From Nonomuraea helvata (GTDB lineage: Bacteria > Actinomycetota > Actinomycetes > Streptosporangiales > Streptosporangiaceae), in contig NZ_BAAAXV010000009.1 in the NCBI RefSeq assembly GCF_039535785.1, positions 2,108,001 through 2,172,000 of the forward strand: DNA of 64,000 nucleotides, written 5' to 3'. Below, one piece after another: positions 1 to 9,700 of this stretch (positions are counted from its first letter, which is position 1; the number at the start of each line of letters is the position of its first letter). The notes under the pieces were generated by a model that saw only the letters and a list, made by a program, of their open reading frames with translations, did no database searches and had not been told where the DNA came from. The translations under genes were made by a program, and so were the position numbers.

Positions 1-1057
1 TGGCCACGATGCGGCTGAGTTGCTCGGTGGGGATGGCCTCCTGTAGGTAGGAGGTCCAGGCGATCAACTGGAGTGTTCCGGCCGCGCCGGTCAAGGCGCC
101 TGCGCCAGCGAGTACCAACAGCGGAGCGTTGGTGGCCATGCCGACCATGAGCAGCGCTTCGGGTATCGGGGTAGCGCACATCAGCAGGCCGATGCGGGCC
201 GGGGGGAAGAGGATCGAGGTGATCGATCCGCATGCCAGTCCGATCCCGATCGCCGAGGTGACCAGGCCCCAGCTCACGGCTCCGTCGAGGTAGCGGGTGG
301 CGTAGATGGGGCCGAGCACGCTCACACCGGCCGCCCAGCACGCCGACGTCAACGAGCTCAACATGGTCAGAGCCCATAGCCAGCGGCGGCTCTGGAACGC
401 GGTCCAGCCCTCGACCAGATCGGCCAGGAATCGCCGCCGTTCCCGTTGCGGGGAAGGCGGCAGGCGCAGGGTGAGAAACACTGCGGCGGAGGCAAGGAAG
501 GTGATGCCGTCCCAGGCGATGATGATGCCGGGACTGCTGAGCGCGATCACCAGGCCCGCCAGCCCTGGCCCGATGATGGCCACGGCGTTGTTGGCGATCT
601 GGAGCAGGGCGTTGGCCTGGACCAGCATCGGCCCTGGCGGGACGAGCTGCGGGACCAGACCCTTGGCTGCTGGCTGGAAGAAGGCTCCGGCGGCGCCGAC
701 GAGCATCTCCAGCCCGGCAAGCGACCAGACCGACGCCGCACCGCCCAGCACCAGGAAACCGGCGATGAGCTGGCATACTCCGCAGACGATCTGGCAGGTC
801 ACAATGATGGACAGGCGCGGCAGCCTATCGGCCAGAACCCCAGCGGCCGGGGTGACCGCGATGAACACGAACAGGCCACCCATTAGTACCAACCCGAGGG
901 CAGCAGCACCGCCCCCGGACTCGATGATGGCGAACGCCAGGCCCAGCGGCGCGACGGTGGTGCCGATCGTCGAGGAGATCCTCGCTAGGGCATAGCGGCG
1001 ATAGCCAGGATTGGTTCGTAGGAGCTCGACAGGAGCTCTCAGCCGTTCATGCATCAT
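1..1057 (-). CDS. MFS transporter, partial (C-terminus outside window)
   Basis: Major facilitator superfamily permease of the drug/peptide H+ antiporter type. It is read on the minus strand from ATG at 1057, with a GAGGGAG ribosome site 10 nt upstream, and stays open to the window edge, giving about 352 residues. The translation begins MMHERLRAPVELL and has repeated hydrophobic helices. The loop GVLADRLPRL after the second helix matches the MFS A-motif region (D-R). A central segment GAAGAFFQPAAKGLVPQLV is typical of EntS/MacAB-like exporters. It is the last visible gene of the FxLD lanthipeptide operon, 204 nt after the kinase gene, so export of the mature peptide or self-resistance is the likely role (inference). 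No ABC exporter is seen in the window. Confidence 0.85.
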   Translation of the reverse strand, partial: MMHERLRAPVELLRTNPGYRRYALARISSTIGTTVAPLGLAFAIIESGGGAAALGLVLMGGLFVFIAVTPAAGVLADRLPRLSIIVTCQIVCGVCQLIAGFLVLGGAASVWSLAGLEMLVGAAGAFFQPAAKGLVPQLVPPGPMLVQANALLQIANNAVAIIGPGLAGLVIALSSPGIIIAWDGITFLASAAVFLTLRLPPSPQRERRRFLADLVEGWTAFQSRRWLWALTMLSSLTSACWAAGVSVLGPIYATRYLDGAVSWGLVTSAIGIGLACGSITSILFPPARIGLLMCATPIPEALLMVGMATNAPLLVLAGAGALTGAAGTLQLIAWTSYLQEAIPTEQLSRIVA

Positions 1058-1194
1058 GAGTACGCCACTCCCTCGACTTCGTCGCTGTTCGGCCATCGGG
1101 CACTCGGGCGCTGCTTGACCTCTCCTACTCCGTCGAGGTCGAACTGCCGGTGGGGGCCAACTCGGCCGTACCTCTGAAGGACCGGACGCTGGAG

Positions 1195-1268
1195 CGTCAA
1201 CGCCACCCACGGCCAGCGTGGCGAGCCACCGGGCTGCGGCACCCAGTCGTAAAAGCCGCAGTCAGGGG
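1195..1268 (-). other. degenerate copy of the N-terminal module of the 1933–3468 methyltransferase
   Basis: One reading frame of this stretch, just after the kinase stop, gives PPDCGFYDWVPQPGGSPRW followed by PWVA. It closely resembles TPDGGFYGWVPTEGSPRW followed by RWVA, encoded at about 3240–3320 in the N-terminal extension of the PIMT-like protein. The frame has no convincing start codon and runs into unrelated sequence, stopping at 1054. It looks like the remains of a duplicated module or a recombination scar rather than a gene. Confidence 0.5.
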
Positions 1269-1765
1269 GCGTTGGGAGCCAGGAAGCGGCGAGCGGCTCG
1301 GCGACTGGTCAAGGTGATGACGCGGGCATGGGTAGCGTGCTCGGCGATGAGGGCGCGGACTTTGGGCCGCATCTGGCGTCGGTAGCCGAGGATGTAGCGG
1401 ATGAAGCCCCAGTGGATGCGGTCGTACACGCCCTGTTCGGCGTGCTGACCGCCGCGGTAGCGCAGGCGGCGCTGGAGAATGCCCCACAGGCACACGAGCG
1501 GGGAGATATCGAGGAAGATCACAGTGTCGGCGTTCGCCAGCCGGATGTGCAGGGTCGAGGCGAAGTTGCCATCGATCACCCATTGGGGCTCGGCGACGAG
1601 CTTCTCCTGGATGGCGGCGAACTCCTCCGGCGGCAGCGGATTCCAGTCGGCGTCGTAGTAGACGGCGTCGAGGTGCGTCAGGGGGGCGTCGACGAGAGCG
1701 GCGATCCGACGTCCCACAGTGGTCTTGCCGCTGCCGCCACAGCCGATGATGGCGATCCTGTGCAT
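1262..1765 (-). CDS. P-loop kinase, FlaR / topology-modulation-protein-like (AAA_17 type)
   Basis: Small nucleotide-binding protein of 167 residues starting MHRIAIIGCGGSGKTTVGR. It has a Walker A GCGGSGKT at residues 8–15, a central VIDGNF segment and the hydrophobic strand TVIFLDISP. The C-terminal half has the RRLRYRGGQ and arginine-rich helices of adenylate-kinase-related 'topology modulation' proteins. The frame is open far upstream, but that part is a shadow of the methyltransferase gene, so ATG at 1765 is preferred. No strong ribosome site is seen there. It sits between the second methyltransferase and the exporter. A role in the lanthipeptide pathway, such as phosphorylation, is only a guess; it may be a passenger. 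Confidence 0.75.
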   Translation of the reverse strand: MHRIAIIGCGGSGKTTVGRRIAALVDAPLTHLDAVYYDADWNPLPPEEFAAIQEKLVAEPQWVIDGNFASTLHIRLANADTVIFLDISPLVCLWGILQRRLRYRGGQHAEQGVYDRIHWGFIRYILGYRRQMRPKVRALIAEHATHARVITLTSRRAARRFLAPNAP

Positions 1766-1932
1766 GTCGTACGAGGTTACCGAGCTGGGGGAGGCGTCGA
1801 GGCGGGGTTGCATCGTGTCGTTCACGAGGCGACCAGGGCGGCGGCGTCGAAGTCGAATCGGCCTTCGCGGCCGGACTGGCAGACCAGGGGGATATGGCGG
1901 GCGATCGCAGGGTTCATCACGCTGCTCCCGTT

Positions 1933-3468
1933 CTACGGCCAGTCGATGACGAGTCGGCTGTTGGGCTTGTCGATGACGAAGCGAGGGTCGGCGGCCTTCA
2001 GCAGATCGCGGTGGGTGGCTGTGGCCATCCGGAAGCCGGGGGCGGGGGCGTCGTTGCCGTGGTTGCGGTCCCACTCCTGGATCGCGGCGACGACCTGCTC
2101 GGCGTGGGAGGCGGCGCGCGGGCCGTGGCCGATGACGCCGATCTCCCAGAATCGGCCGTCCGCGTCGTCGCCCTCGCGGACGGTCAGGTAGGCCAGGCTG
2201 TCGCCGTCGAGCGCGGCCATGGAACCCCATCCGAAGTGCGGGGTGAACCCGGGTCGCTGGCCGGGCATGCGGGACAGGCCGTTGGGCAGGACGCACGCCA
2301 GCCACAGGTAGACCCACTCGAAGGGCGACCCCTGCCGGAACTTCACACCGGTGTAGAGCTTATGGGAGGGCTCGTCCAGGACGGTCCGCATCGCCTCCCG
2401 GTCCACGAACTGCTCGCTGTAGGTCTCCAGCCGGACGTTGCCCTCCCCGGCCATGGGGACCAGGGTGCGGACGTCGTCGCAGATGCCTTTGCGCAGCGGG
2501 ACGAACGTGGCCATCTCGCAGGAGACGGTCTTCCAAGTCTCGCCGTCGCGCTCCCACGCGAAGGAGCGGGAGATGCTGCCGCGGATCCGCATCGGGATGA
2601 CCAGGCGGCCGCCCGGGGCGAGCTGCTCCAGCACGGGGAGGGGGATGTCGCCGGCGCCCACGGTGAACTGGATCCGGTCGAACGGGGCATACTCGGGGAG
2701 CCCGGCCGCGCCATCGGCTAGGAGCACGGTCACGTTCGACGCGCCGGCGTCCTCCAGATGCGTGCTGGCGGTGTTGACGAGGTCGGTGTCCACGTCCACG
2801 GTCCATACGTGGCCGCCGGGGGTCACGAGCCGCGCGAGGAGGGCGGCGTTGTAGCCGGTGGCTGCCCCGGCCTCCAGGATCTTGTGGCCGGCCTGTGCGC
2901 CCAATTGCTCCAGTTGGATGGCGACGATGGACGGCGCAGAGATACAGGAGATCATCTCTCCGTCCTGGTCGCGCTTGATCGACACGGCGTCATCGACGTA
3001 AGCGGCCTCGACCTCGGCGTCCGGGATGAACCGGTGGCGCTCGATCTCCCGGAAAGCGTCGATGATCGCGGGGGTGCGCAGGTGGCCGGAGTCGGTGAAC
3101 TTGTCCACCATGGCGTTGCGCAGCTCGGCGGGGTCGGTGGTCGTAGTGATGGTCGTCTCCATCTGCTTGAAGGTAGGGGTTGCTGGTGCGGACTGGCTGG
3201 TAGACACGGCGGCCAGCTCGTCGTCTCCGAAGGCGACGCGGCAGCCCAGCCAGGCCACCCAACGCCAGCGCGGTGAACCTTCGGTCGGTACCCAGCCGTA
3301 GAAGCCGCCGTCAGGAGTGAGGGGGAGGTCCATGGCGTGCCCTTCAGCGTCGGCCGAGAGGAAAGCGGCCGTGGGACGACGATCAGCGTCGCCGTCCCAC
3401 AGCCGCGCCGCCAGCACCGGGGCCGAAACCGGGGCGGCTGCCGTGGTTGGCGCGGAGTTCGCAAACAC
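1933..3468 (-). CDS. PIMT-like methyltransferase with extra N-terminal module (FxLD cluster)
   Basis: SAM-dependent O-methyltransferase related to protein-L-isoaspartate methyltransferase, of the kind attached to class I lanthipeptide loci. In that group methylation of an Asp carboxylate leads to aspartimide or isoaspartate. The SAM-binding motif ILEAGAATGYNAALLARLV is followed by VWTVDVD and by APFDRIQFTVGAGDIP, typical of PIMT proteins. The C-terminal domain ends VIDKPNSRLVIDWP, matching the end of the second methyltransferase here. The open frame from GTG 3468 gives 511 residues. The catalytic part begins near METTITTTT (ATG 3162), so about 100 residues form an extra N-terminal module. Starts at 3333 and 3162 are possible. 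It lies 18 nt after the TPR gene stop, suggesting coupling. Confidence 0.82.
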   Translation of the reverse strand: MFANSAPTTAAAPVSAPVLAARLWDGDADRRPTAAFLSADAEGHAMDLPLTPDGGFYGWVPTEGSPRWRWVAWLGCRVAFGDDELAAVSTSQSAPATPTFKQMETTITTTTDPAELRNAMVDKFTDSGHLRTPAIIDAFREIERHRFIPDAEVEAAYVDDAVSIKRDQDGEMISCISAPSIVAIQLEQLGAQAGHKILEAGAATGYNAALLARLVTPGGHVWTVDVDTDLVNTASTHLEDAGASNVTVLLADGAAGLPEYAPFDRIQFTVGAGDIPLPVLEQLAPGGRLVIPMRIRGSISRSFAWERDGETWKTVSCEMATFVPLRKGICDDVRTLVPMAGEGNVRLETYSEQFVDREAMRTVLDEPSHKLYTGVKFRQGSPFEWVYLWLACVLPNGLSRMPGQRPGFTPHFGWGSMAALDGDSLAYLTVREGDDADGRFWEIGVIGHGPRAASHAEQVVAAIQEWDRNHGNDAPAPGFRMATATHRDLLKAADPRFVIDKPNSRLVIDWP

Positions 3469-3486
3469 GGCCGGGGAAGTTGGCTC

Positions 3487-4629
3487 CTACGTCGGGGCGT
3501 GCTCGCTGGCGACCCTGGTGGGCGTGTCCAGGACGCGCTCTATCGCCGTCTCGCTTCTCTCCACGGCCGCGAGGAGATCGGCCATGAGCTGGTCCGGGAT
3601 GGAGCCGATCCCGAGCCCGGCGGACTCTGCTGCGGAGGTGAGCGCTTTCTCGTCGACGTGGTCGAGGAACGATCGACACCCGTCGTGGGCGAGTACTTCT
3701 CGCGCCACGTAGCCGTCCGCTGAGTCGAGGGCGTCTTCCACGAGGCGGGTGTACGCCGGATGGACCCTGGCGGGAGCGGCGCAGGTGGTGAGGTCGACGA
3801 CGGCCAGGCCCAGGCGGGCGCGGAAGACGGCGTGTCCAGGCTCGGGACTACCGGCGAGGTACCGTTCGATCATCAGGGCGGCCTCCCGGTCGGCGTGCGG
3901 GTTGTCCACGAGGCGGCACAGCACCTCCAGGCACGCGGAAACCTGGGTTTCCCACGGTTGCGTGATCGTGCTGCCGTCCAGCACGGCCAGGGCGGCGTCC
4001 GCATTCCCGTCGAGGCAGGAGTTCACGATCTTGACCTGGCGGCCGTCCAGCAGGTGCAGGCCGATCCCCTTGTTCTGTTCGACGTGGGCGAGCGCTTCCT
4101 GCCATCGGTCGAGGCGTACGAGGGCGCGGGTGCCTTCGGACAGGTAGACGCGATACGCCCAGATGCGCAGCTCCTGATGCTCCTCTGGGCTGCCGGTCAG
4201 GTCCTGGGTCGGCAGTGACCGGCCCTCGATGACGGCATGAGTGTTGGTCTTCAGGGCGTGGTAGAGGGTGCTGAGTGAGGCCCAAGCCGTCTCGGCGTCG
4301 CCTGCCCGGATGCGCAGCCGTGCCAGGTTCACCACGGGTTCGAGCATGTGCATGGCTTGTCGGACGGTGAGGTGGCCAGCGTTGCGATACGGGGCGATCT
4401 GCCGCCAGCACAGTTCCCGCGCCAGTTCGGGCAGGCCGCAGTCGCTGGCGATCAGAGCGGCCCGATTGAGCGCTCGGGCCGCGCCGAGAAGCGGGTCGGC
4501 GGCGTCCTCGACGTCGCGGGCGAGGGTACGGACCTCGGCCACCCGCTCGGTGAGGGGCGGGTACGTGGGCCGCGGCCGGTCGACCAGCGGGAACCAGCGG
4601 GTGAGCTGGGCCATGTCGGCTGCCGTCAT
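3487..4629 (-). CDS. TPR-like helical protein of the FxLD cluster, function unknown
   Basis: A 380-residue soluble, mostly helical protein with the degenerate A/L/R spacing of tetratricopeptide repeats, for example ALIASDCGLPELARELCWRQ and RIRAGDAETAWASLSTLYHA. No catalytic motif or membrane segment is visible. Its ATG at 4629 overlaps the stop of the elimination-domain gene by ATGA, so the two are translationally coupled. Similar TPR-like proteins accompany lanthipeptide and other RiPP loci in actinomycetes. A scaffold or regulatory role is plausible but not shown by the sequence. Confidence 0.75.
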   Translation of the reverse strand: MTAADMAQLTRWFPLVDRPRPTYPPLTERVAEVRTLARDVEDAADPLLGAARALNRAALIASDCGLPELARELCWRQIAPYRNAGHLTVRQAMHMLEPVVNLARLRIRAGDAETAWASLSTLYHALKTNTHAVIEGRSLPTQDLTGSPEEHQELRIWAYRVYLSEGTRALVRLDRWQEALAHVEQNKGIGLHLLDGRQVKIVNSCLDGNADAALAVLDGSTITQPWETQVSACLEVLCRLVDNPHADREAALMIERYLAGSPEPGHAVFRARLGLAVVDLTTCAAPARVHPAYTRLVEDALDSADGYVAREVLAHDGCRSFLDHVDEKALTSAAESAGLGIGSIPDQLMADLLAAVERSETAIERVLDTPTRVASEHAPT

Positions 4630-5591
4630 GGCCGGCTTCCGGCGGGGAGGAGCGCTTCGCAGGCTGCGCGGCTGAGTACGCCCTGTGTGGTTGGGGGCAG
4701 GCCGAGTCGGTTCCAGTGGAAGATCACGTGGTGGACGAAGATGTGGCGGATGCCCCGGGTGAGGTGTCCTGCGGTGGCGGCTCCGTACAGGGATTGCCCA
4801 GCCTGGCGGAAGTCGTCCGCCCAGGGTGCGGCGAAGGCGAGCGGCCCGGCAGGGGCGATGGGGCTGAGAGGAGAGGCGACCAGAGGGCGGATCTTGTCAG
4901 CCAGCGCCTCCAACTGGCCGGGAGACGGGGGAGTGGGCAGAGGCCGTAGTTCGGCGACGCGGTGCCAGACGTCGCCGCGTTCGAAACGGTCCAGGCAGGT
5001 GCTCAGCATGGTGCCGAGGAGCAGCATCGACACCTCCTTGCGCCCCGCGTCCGGCGCCGATTGCCGCAGGTAGGTGACGATGTGGCGGCTGTCGGCACAG
5101 AACAGGTCATGGGCGATGTCCATGCCGGTGGGGCCACCGAACGCGGCGGTTTCCGGCTCGTAGATGGCCGACCGCCAGCATGTGATCACCCCAGAGGTGG
5201 CGAGGTCGTTCAGTGCGGCGTTGACTGCCGCTCTCATGGCGGTGGTGTCGGAGCGTGGGCGTAGCCGTAGCCGCAGGCCGGGCTGCTTGCGGATGAACCA
5301 CCAGGCGCCGACCAGTGCGTGAAGACGGTCCAGTTGCCGGCCGATGGCAGCGGCTGCGGCATCGGCTGTGTCGGGGAAATCCGCGTTGACCTGGTACCAA
5401 GCATGGCCGGCGCCGCGGGCCTCCAGCGCCTCGCGTCCAGCCGTCTGGTAGACCTCGATCGCGTCGGTGAGGTCGCCGGGCTGTGCGTCGATCGCTGCCG
5501 AGGCCACGGCTACGGGGGTGCCGGACAGAACCGCCAGCACGGCATCGGTTAGCCGGTTTGGCGGGTCAGCGGTCAGGTGATCAGTAGGCAT
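4626..5591 (-). CDS. thiopeptide-type bacteriocin biosynthesis domain protein (stand-alone SpaB C-terminal-like)
   Basis: A 321-residue protein of the thiopeptide-type bacteriocin biosynthesis family, the glutamate-elimination half of split lantibiotic dehydratases. Marks are AWYQVNADF near the start, GAWWFIRKQPGLRLRLRP, and YEPETAAFGGPTGMDIAHDL followed by FCADSR, the usual signature of these domains. The C-terminal region carries FVHHVIFHWNRLGL. Start ATG 5591 (MPTDHL) is chosen; ATG 5600 is in frame three codons upstream. It overlaps the lanC stop by 19 nt. The neighbouring LanB already has its own C-terminal elimination domain, so this is a second copy in one operon. It may act on a different residue, help the fused domain, or be a binding partner. 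Confidence 0.85.
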   Translation of the reverse strand: MPTDHLTADPPNRLTDAVLAVLSGTPVAVASAAIDAQPGDLTDAIEVYQTAGREALEARGAGHAWYQVNADFPDTADAAAAAIGRQLDRLHALVGAWWFIRKQPGLRLRLRPRSDTTAMRAAVNAALNDLATSGVITCWRSAIYEPETAAFGGPTGMDIAHDLFCADSRHIVTYLRQSAPDAGRKEVSMLLLGTMLSTCLDRFERGDVWHRVAELRPLPTPPSPGQLEALADKIRPLVASPLSPIAPAGPLAFAAPWADDFRQAGQSLYGAATAGHLTRGIRHIFVHHVIFHWNRLGLPPTTQGVLSRAACEALLPAGSRP

Positions 5592-6712
5592 GTGTCCCAT
5601 CCCGAGTGCGGGGGTGTGTCGTACGCGGAGGTGTGCACGGCCAGAGCGAGGCCCGCGGATCCGTCGAGCAGGCTGCCGTCGTAGTACCGCTCTGCTACGT
5701 CGTGCTTGTTGAGCAGGATGGCCAGCGTGGGAAGGCGGGCGGTGATCCCGGGGCCGAGGGCGTCGCGGGAAGCGCGCCAGGCGGTCTGGTAGACGCCGGC
5801 GACGCCGTGGCAGAGCCCCGGTTCGGTGAGGTGCCCGAGTTGGGTGGGATCGGCGAGGCAGGCGGCCATGGCGTGCTCGGCCATGTGCTGGCGGGCTGTG
5901 TCGTGGAGGGCGATGCCGGCCAACTGGAGAGCTCGGGCGATTCCTGGAGTGCTGTAGCACCATGAGGGGCGCAGCGGTTCCTTCTGCAGGACGCGGCCGG
6001 TCTCCAGCTCCGAGCGGGTGATCCACTGCGGCCACCACGGTCCGGTCTCGCCGTCCTGGCGCCACTGGTCCAGCCAGTCACAGACGCGCTGGATGGCGTC
6101 GGCCTGCCCGTCCACGGCGATGCCGTCGCGCGACGCCATGGAGAGCAGGGCGAGCACGCCCGTGATGCCGTGGGCCATGCCGAAGTTGGCGTGCCCGCCC
6201 GGGGTGGGTGAGGCTGGAGCGGGGCCGTGGCAGACCCACCAACCGGGCAGCCCGTCGTCGGCAGTCTGGGTCAGCCGTACCAGGTGGGACAGGATCGAGG
6301 GCAGGACGTCGGCGTCCGGAATGTAGCGGAGGAGCAGCGCGGCGATCCCGGTCAGGCCATAGAACACGTCGTATTCCGCGAACGTCGCCGCCTCGCCCCG
6401 ATCGATGCGGGCGGTCGCGTGCGTCAGCCTCCGTTCAGCGAGCCGGATGACAGAGCCGTCGATAGCGGCGGTGTCATAGCGGTGGGCATGGCCGACCTGG
6501 GCCGCGTGCAGGATGAAGCTGATGGCCGGGGCGCCGAAGTAGAGTCCGGCGTCGTCGCCCGCGCTGATGTCGTCGCGGGTGGCAGCCTGAATCCAGGTGT
6601 GCACACCGCGCCATGACTGCGCTCCCGTGTGGGCGCGTTCGATGTGCAGCAGCGCCGCTCCGGCAACACCCCTGGCCAGCGACTGCGCCGGTGCATTGGG
6701 TGGCGTGCTCAT
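5573..6712 (-). CDS. lanC: lanthionine synthetase C family cyclase
   Basis: Zinc-dependent cyclase that joins cysteine thiols to dehydrated Ser/Thr to make lanthionine rings. It is 379 residues, near the usual LanC length. The zinc ligands are present: C252 in RPSWCYSTPGIARAL, and C301–H302 in GLCHGVAGVYQTAW. H181 in NFGMAHGITGVLALL is the conserved catalytic-site histidine. GSLLDGSAGLALA near the end is the last barrel motif. Its ATG overlaps the lanB stop (ATGA), and it is followed directly by the elimination-domain gene. Substrate is presumably the FxLD peptide encoded at 9834–10007. Confidence 0.93.
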   Translation of the reverse strand: MSTPPNAPAQSLARGVAGAALLHIERAHTGAQSWRGVHTWIQAATRDDISAGDDAGLYFGAPAISFILHAAQVGHAHRYDTAAIDGSVIRLAERRLTHATARIDRGEAATFAEYDVFYGLTGIAALLLRYIPDADVLPSILSHLVRLTQTADDGLPGWWVCHGPAPASPTPGGHANFGMAHGITGVLALLSMASRDGIAVDGQADAIQRVCDWLDQWRQDGETGPWWPQWITRSELETGRVLQKEPLRPSWCYSTPGIARALQLAGIALHDTARQHMAEHAMAACLADPTQLGHLTEPGLCHGVAGVYQTAWRASRDALGPGITARLPTLAILLNKHDVAERYYDGSLLDGSAGLALAVHTSAYDTPPHSGWDTCLLIT

Positions 6713-9700
6713 GGCGCAATCCGTTCGATGAGGGCCAGGCGGCGCATTGCGGCGGCGCGGGCCAGACGGTTGGTGACGGCCTCGACGTCGGGGTCGACGC
6801 CGAGGGCGCGCACGTGATGGTCGTGCAGCAGGGACCGCAGCACGGTGATGGGCAGGCGGTGGTGGCGGCCGAGCTGGGCGCGGTAGGCGTTCAGCGCGGC
6901 CCGCCGCGCCGCCCATGCGTCGGCCATCGCCGCGCCGCCTGGGTGGCCGCGCAGGACCTGATACCGGTCGGCGGGGTCGGCCAGGCGCAGCGTCGTGTCC
7001 CGCAGCGTACGGTCGAGCTCCCCGAACGTGCGGTCGAGCTGGTTGACCAGCCACCCGTACCCCTCTTCGGACGCGGCGAGGCCGGCGGCGAGATCGGCCA
7101 TCGACGCCGCGGCGATCGCCTGGCCGGGAAGCCCGGCGAGCGTGGTCATCGTGATTTGGGTCAGCGCTGCAGCGGAGTCGGTGGCGGCCACCCGGTGCGC
7201 GGCCGCTATGGCCGTCCCGGGTCCGTATCGGCCGGTCTGCGGCTGGTAGGCGGCGAGCGACAGGTGGGCGATCAGTCCGCGCGCTTGCAGGTTGGCCGCG
7301 AAATCGGCCAGGTGGGCGGCGGCTGCGCCGTACTGGTCGGGGTGGGCGAGCTGGAGGTAGAGCCACAGCTCTTGGGTGCTGTCGGGTCGGAGGGTGTCGC
7401 GGTGGCGGCGGAACCACCAGCCATCGAGGTCGAGGGCCTCCAGGAGGCGGGGCAGGTGGCCGGTCAGGATCTCGTCGTAGCGGGCGGGGTGGCCGTGCAG
7501 CTGCGCGTGGATCATGCTGCCGGCGCCGGGCATCAGCATCGCGGTGGGCCGCTCCAGGACTGCGGGCGGGGCAGGGCGGCGGGTAGATGGTGCGGCGGTC
7601 AGCGTGGCGAGGAACTCACACGCCCGGCCGGTCCAGTCCCCGGTGGGGTGTTCGCGGAGTTCGATCTGCCCCGCGCGGCCGAGGCGGTTGCGCAGCAGGA
7701 TCTGGTCCAGACGAGTGTCGAGGTCGAGCGGGAGCCGGGCTTCTTCCTGGTACAGCACGACGCAGGAGGGGACGCACCATCGGTCACGCCACGCTTCGAG
7801 GTGCTTCTCCCACACCGTTGCGGGGTCGCGCGGCGTGCCCAGGTCGGAAGCGTTGAGGACCCAGCGGGCCGGGGCCAGCACTGTACGGCCATAGCGCAGG
7901 CGCGGCAGGTGCGGCAGCCTGCGGGCCGCGCCCCAGTCGAACAGCCCGTAGACGGCGTGGCGGGCGCGCGGGACTCCGGCGAGGAACCGCGCCAGCGGCG
8001 GGGTGTGTAGCGACGCCTCCAGCGCGTGTAATGCCCAGGGCACGACGCGGCGGCCGGTCGAAAGCTGGATCAGGTACATCTGGGTCGCGTCGGCGGTCGC
8101 CGCGAGGTCGTCCACGCTGATCGGGACGGTGCCGGTGGCGGGATGCTCGGCCAGACAGATCATCTCGGGCAGGAGTTGCGGGACGCGGACGACGTTTTCG
8201 TTGTGCCTGCGGCGGGGCGGGAAGGACAGCTGCGCCGCGACCGCGTCATCATCAGGCGCGAAGGAGGCCGCCAGTAGGTCGCGCTCCTCCTGCGGTAGCA
8301 GGTGGGCGAATCGGCCGGCCATGCTGCTGCTGGTCCTCGGTGCGCCGGTGACCCACAAGGTGAATGCGCCCCGTGCGAGCGCGTCCGCCGATTCCGCGTC
8401 CACCTGGAAGGGCAACTCAGCGCGCTGCGGGACGACCATCTCGGCGGGGTCGCCGACCGTCAACTGCCTGATCAGCGGCTCGGTCAGCGTGATCTCTGGG
8501 CGGCCGTCCACTGCGGCCTGCTGGACGAGCGCCAGCAGCGTGCTGTCGCGCTCGCTCAGATGCCGGAGAGGCCGCTCCCGCGCCGCGCCGAGGAATCCGG
8601 CGGGAAGCCCGAGCCCTGAGTCTGCGATCAGTCCTCGTACCGGCACGAGAGCGCCGGGTCCGTATCGGGTGCGGAACGCGAGGTGGAAGTCCCGCCAGAC
8701 CTCTGGCCCGAACGGGCGCGTGGTCAGGCGCAGCAGCATCGACGCGGCTGCGGCTGCCTCGTCCAGCACCGTGCGCGGCAGGCTGATCCGCCCGTCCACC
8801 GCGGTGTCGGCGGCCAGTACGGTATCGGTGCCGCCGCAGACGGAGAGCATCCGTTCCGCGACGGCGGCCATGTCGGCGTGCGCCAGCGGATCCCCCTCTG
8901 GAGGGCGGGTGAGCTCGTTCTGAATGCCTTCGAGATCCCTCAGCAAGTCCGCGATATCGGCAAGGCCGTCGCCGACGGCGTGCAGTTGGGCGATCACATG
9001 CGGCAGGCCATCGACGACGGTCGAGGGCGGGCGTAAGGCGGTTAGCAGAAATCCTTGCGTGACGAGGTTGGCCAGCATGGTGGCGATCGTGCTGAGCGTG
9101 GTGATGGGGGACGCCGCGTGAAGCTGCTCGGCGAGGTGTCCGAACGGGACCGGCGCGCTTGCCGTCTTCAGCGCGAGCCGTACGGGCCGGGTGTGGCGGA
9201 TCGAGATTTCGGTCAGCGGGCCTGGCTGCCCGACGCTGGGACGGTCGGGGAGGATGACCCGGTCGCCACGCACGAAGCATGTGTTGTTGACCATCACCGG
9301 CAGACGGGCCAAGAGCTCGGGATGCCTCTCCAGCCGGTCAACGAGCGTGGCGAGCCACTGACCGTCAGCGCGCACCACCACCCGATGGTCCGAGCCGAAG
9401 CAGGGCTTCGCAGCGTCTCCGACGCGTACCGGTGCGATCCCGGCGAACAACCCGAACGGGACCGGCCGGCGCTGCCAACGCAGCAGATAGGACGCCACCG
9501 TCAGCGTGAGCCGCCGTAGCCGATCGGCACTCGCCTCCTCAGAGGTGACGATGTCGAGCTGGCCGGCGAGGGACGGGCTGGCCAGGCGCACGGCTGCCCG
9601 GACGTCGGGACGCGCCCAGATCTGGGTCAGCCACCGCCGATCGGCTTCCGCCTGGACGTCCGCATGGTTGAGGTGGTCGGGCGCTTCCAACCCGTCCGGG

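Noticed and set aside
306..995. Long plus-strand open frame at the left edge
   Set aside because: The minus strand translates into a clear MFS transporter over the same bases; the plus-strand frame is arginine/proline-rich shadow.
3240..3468. Second lanthipeptide precursor fused to or upstream of the second methyltransferase
   Set aside because: The segment lacks an FxLD motif and a Ser/Thr/Cys-rich core (only one Cys), so it is described as an N-terminal module.
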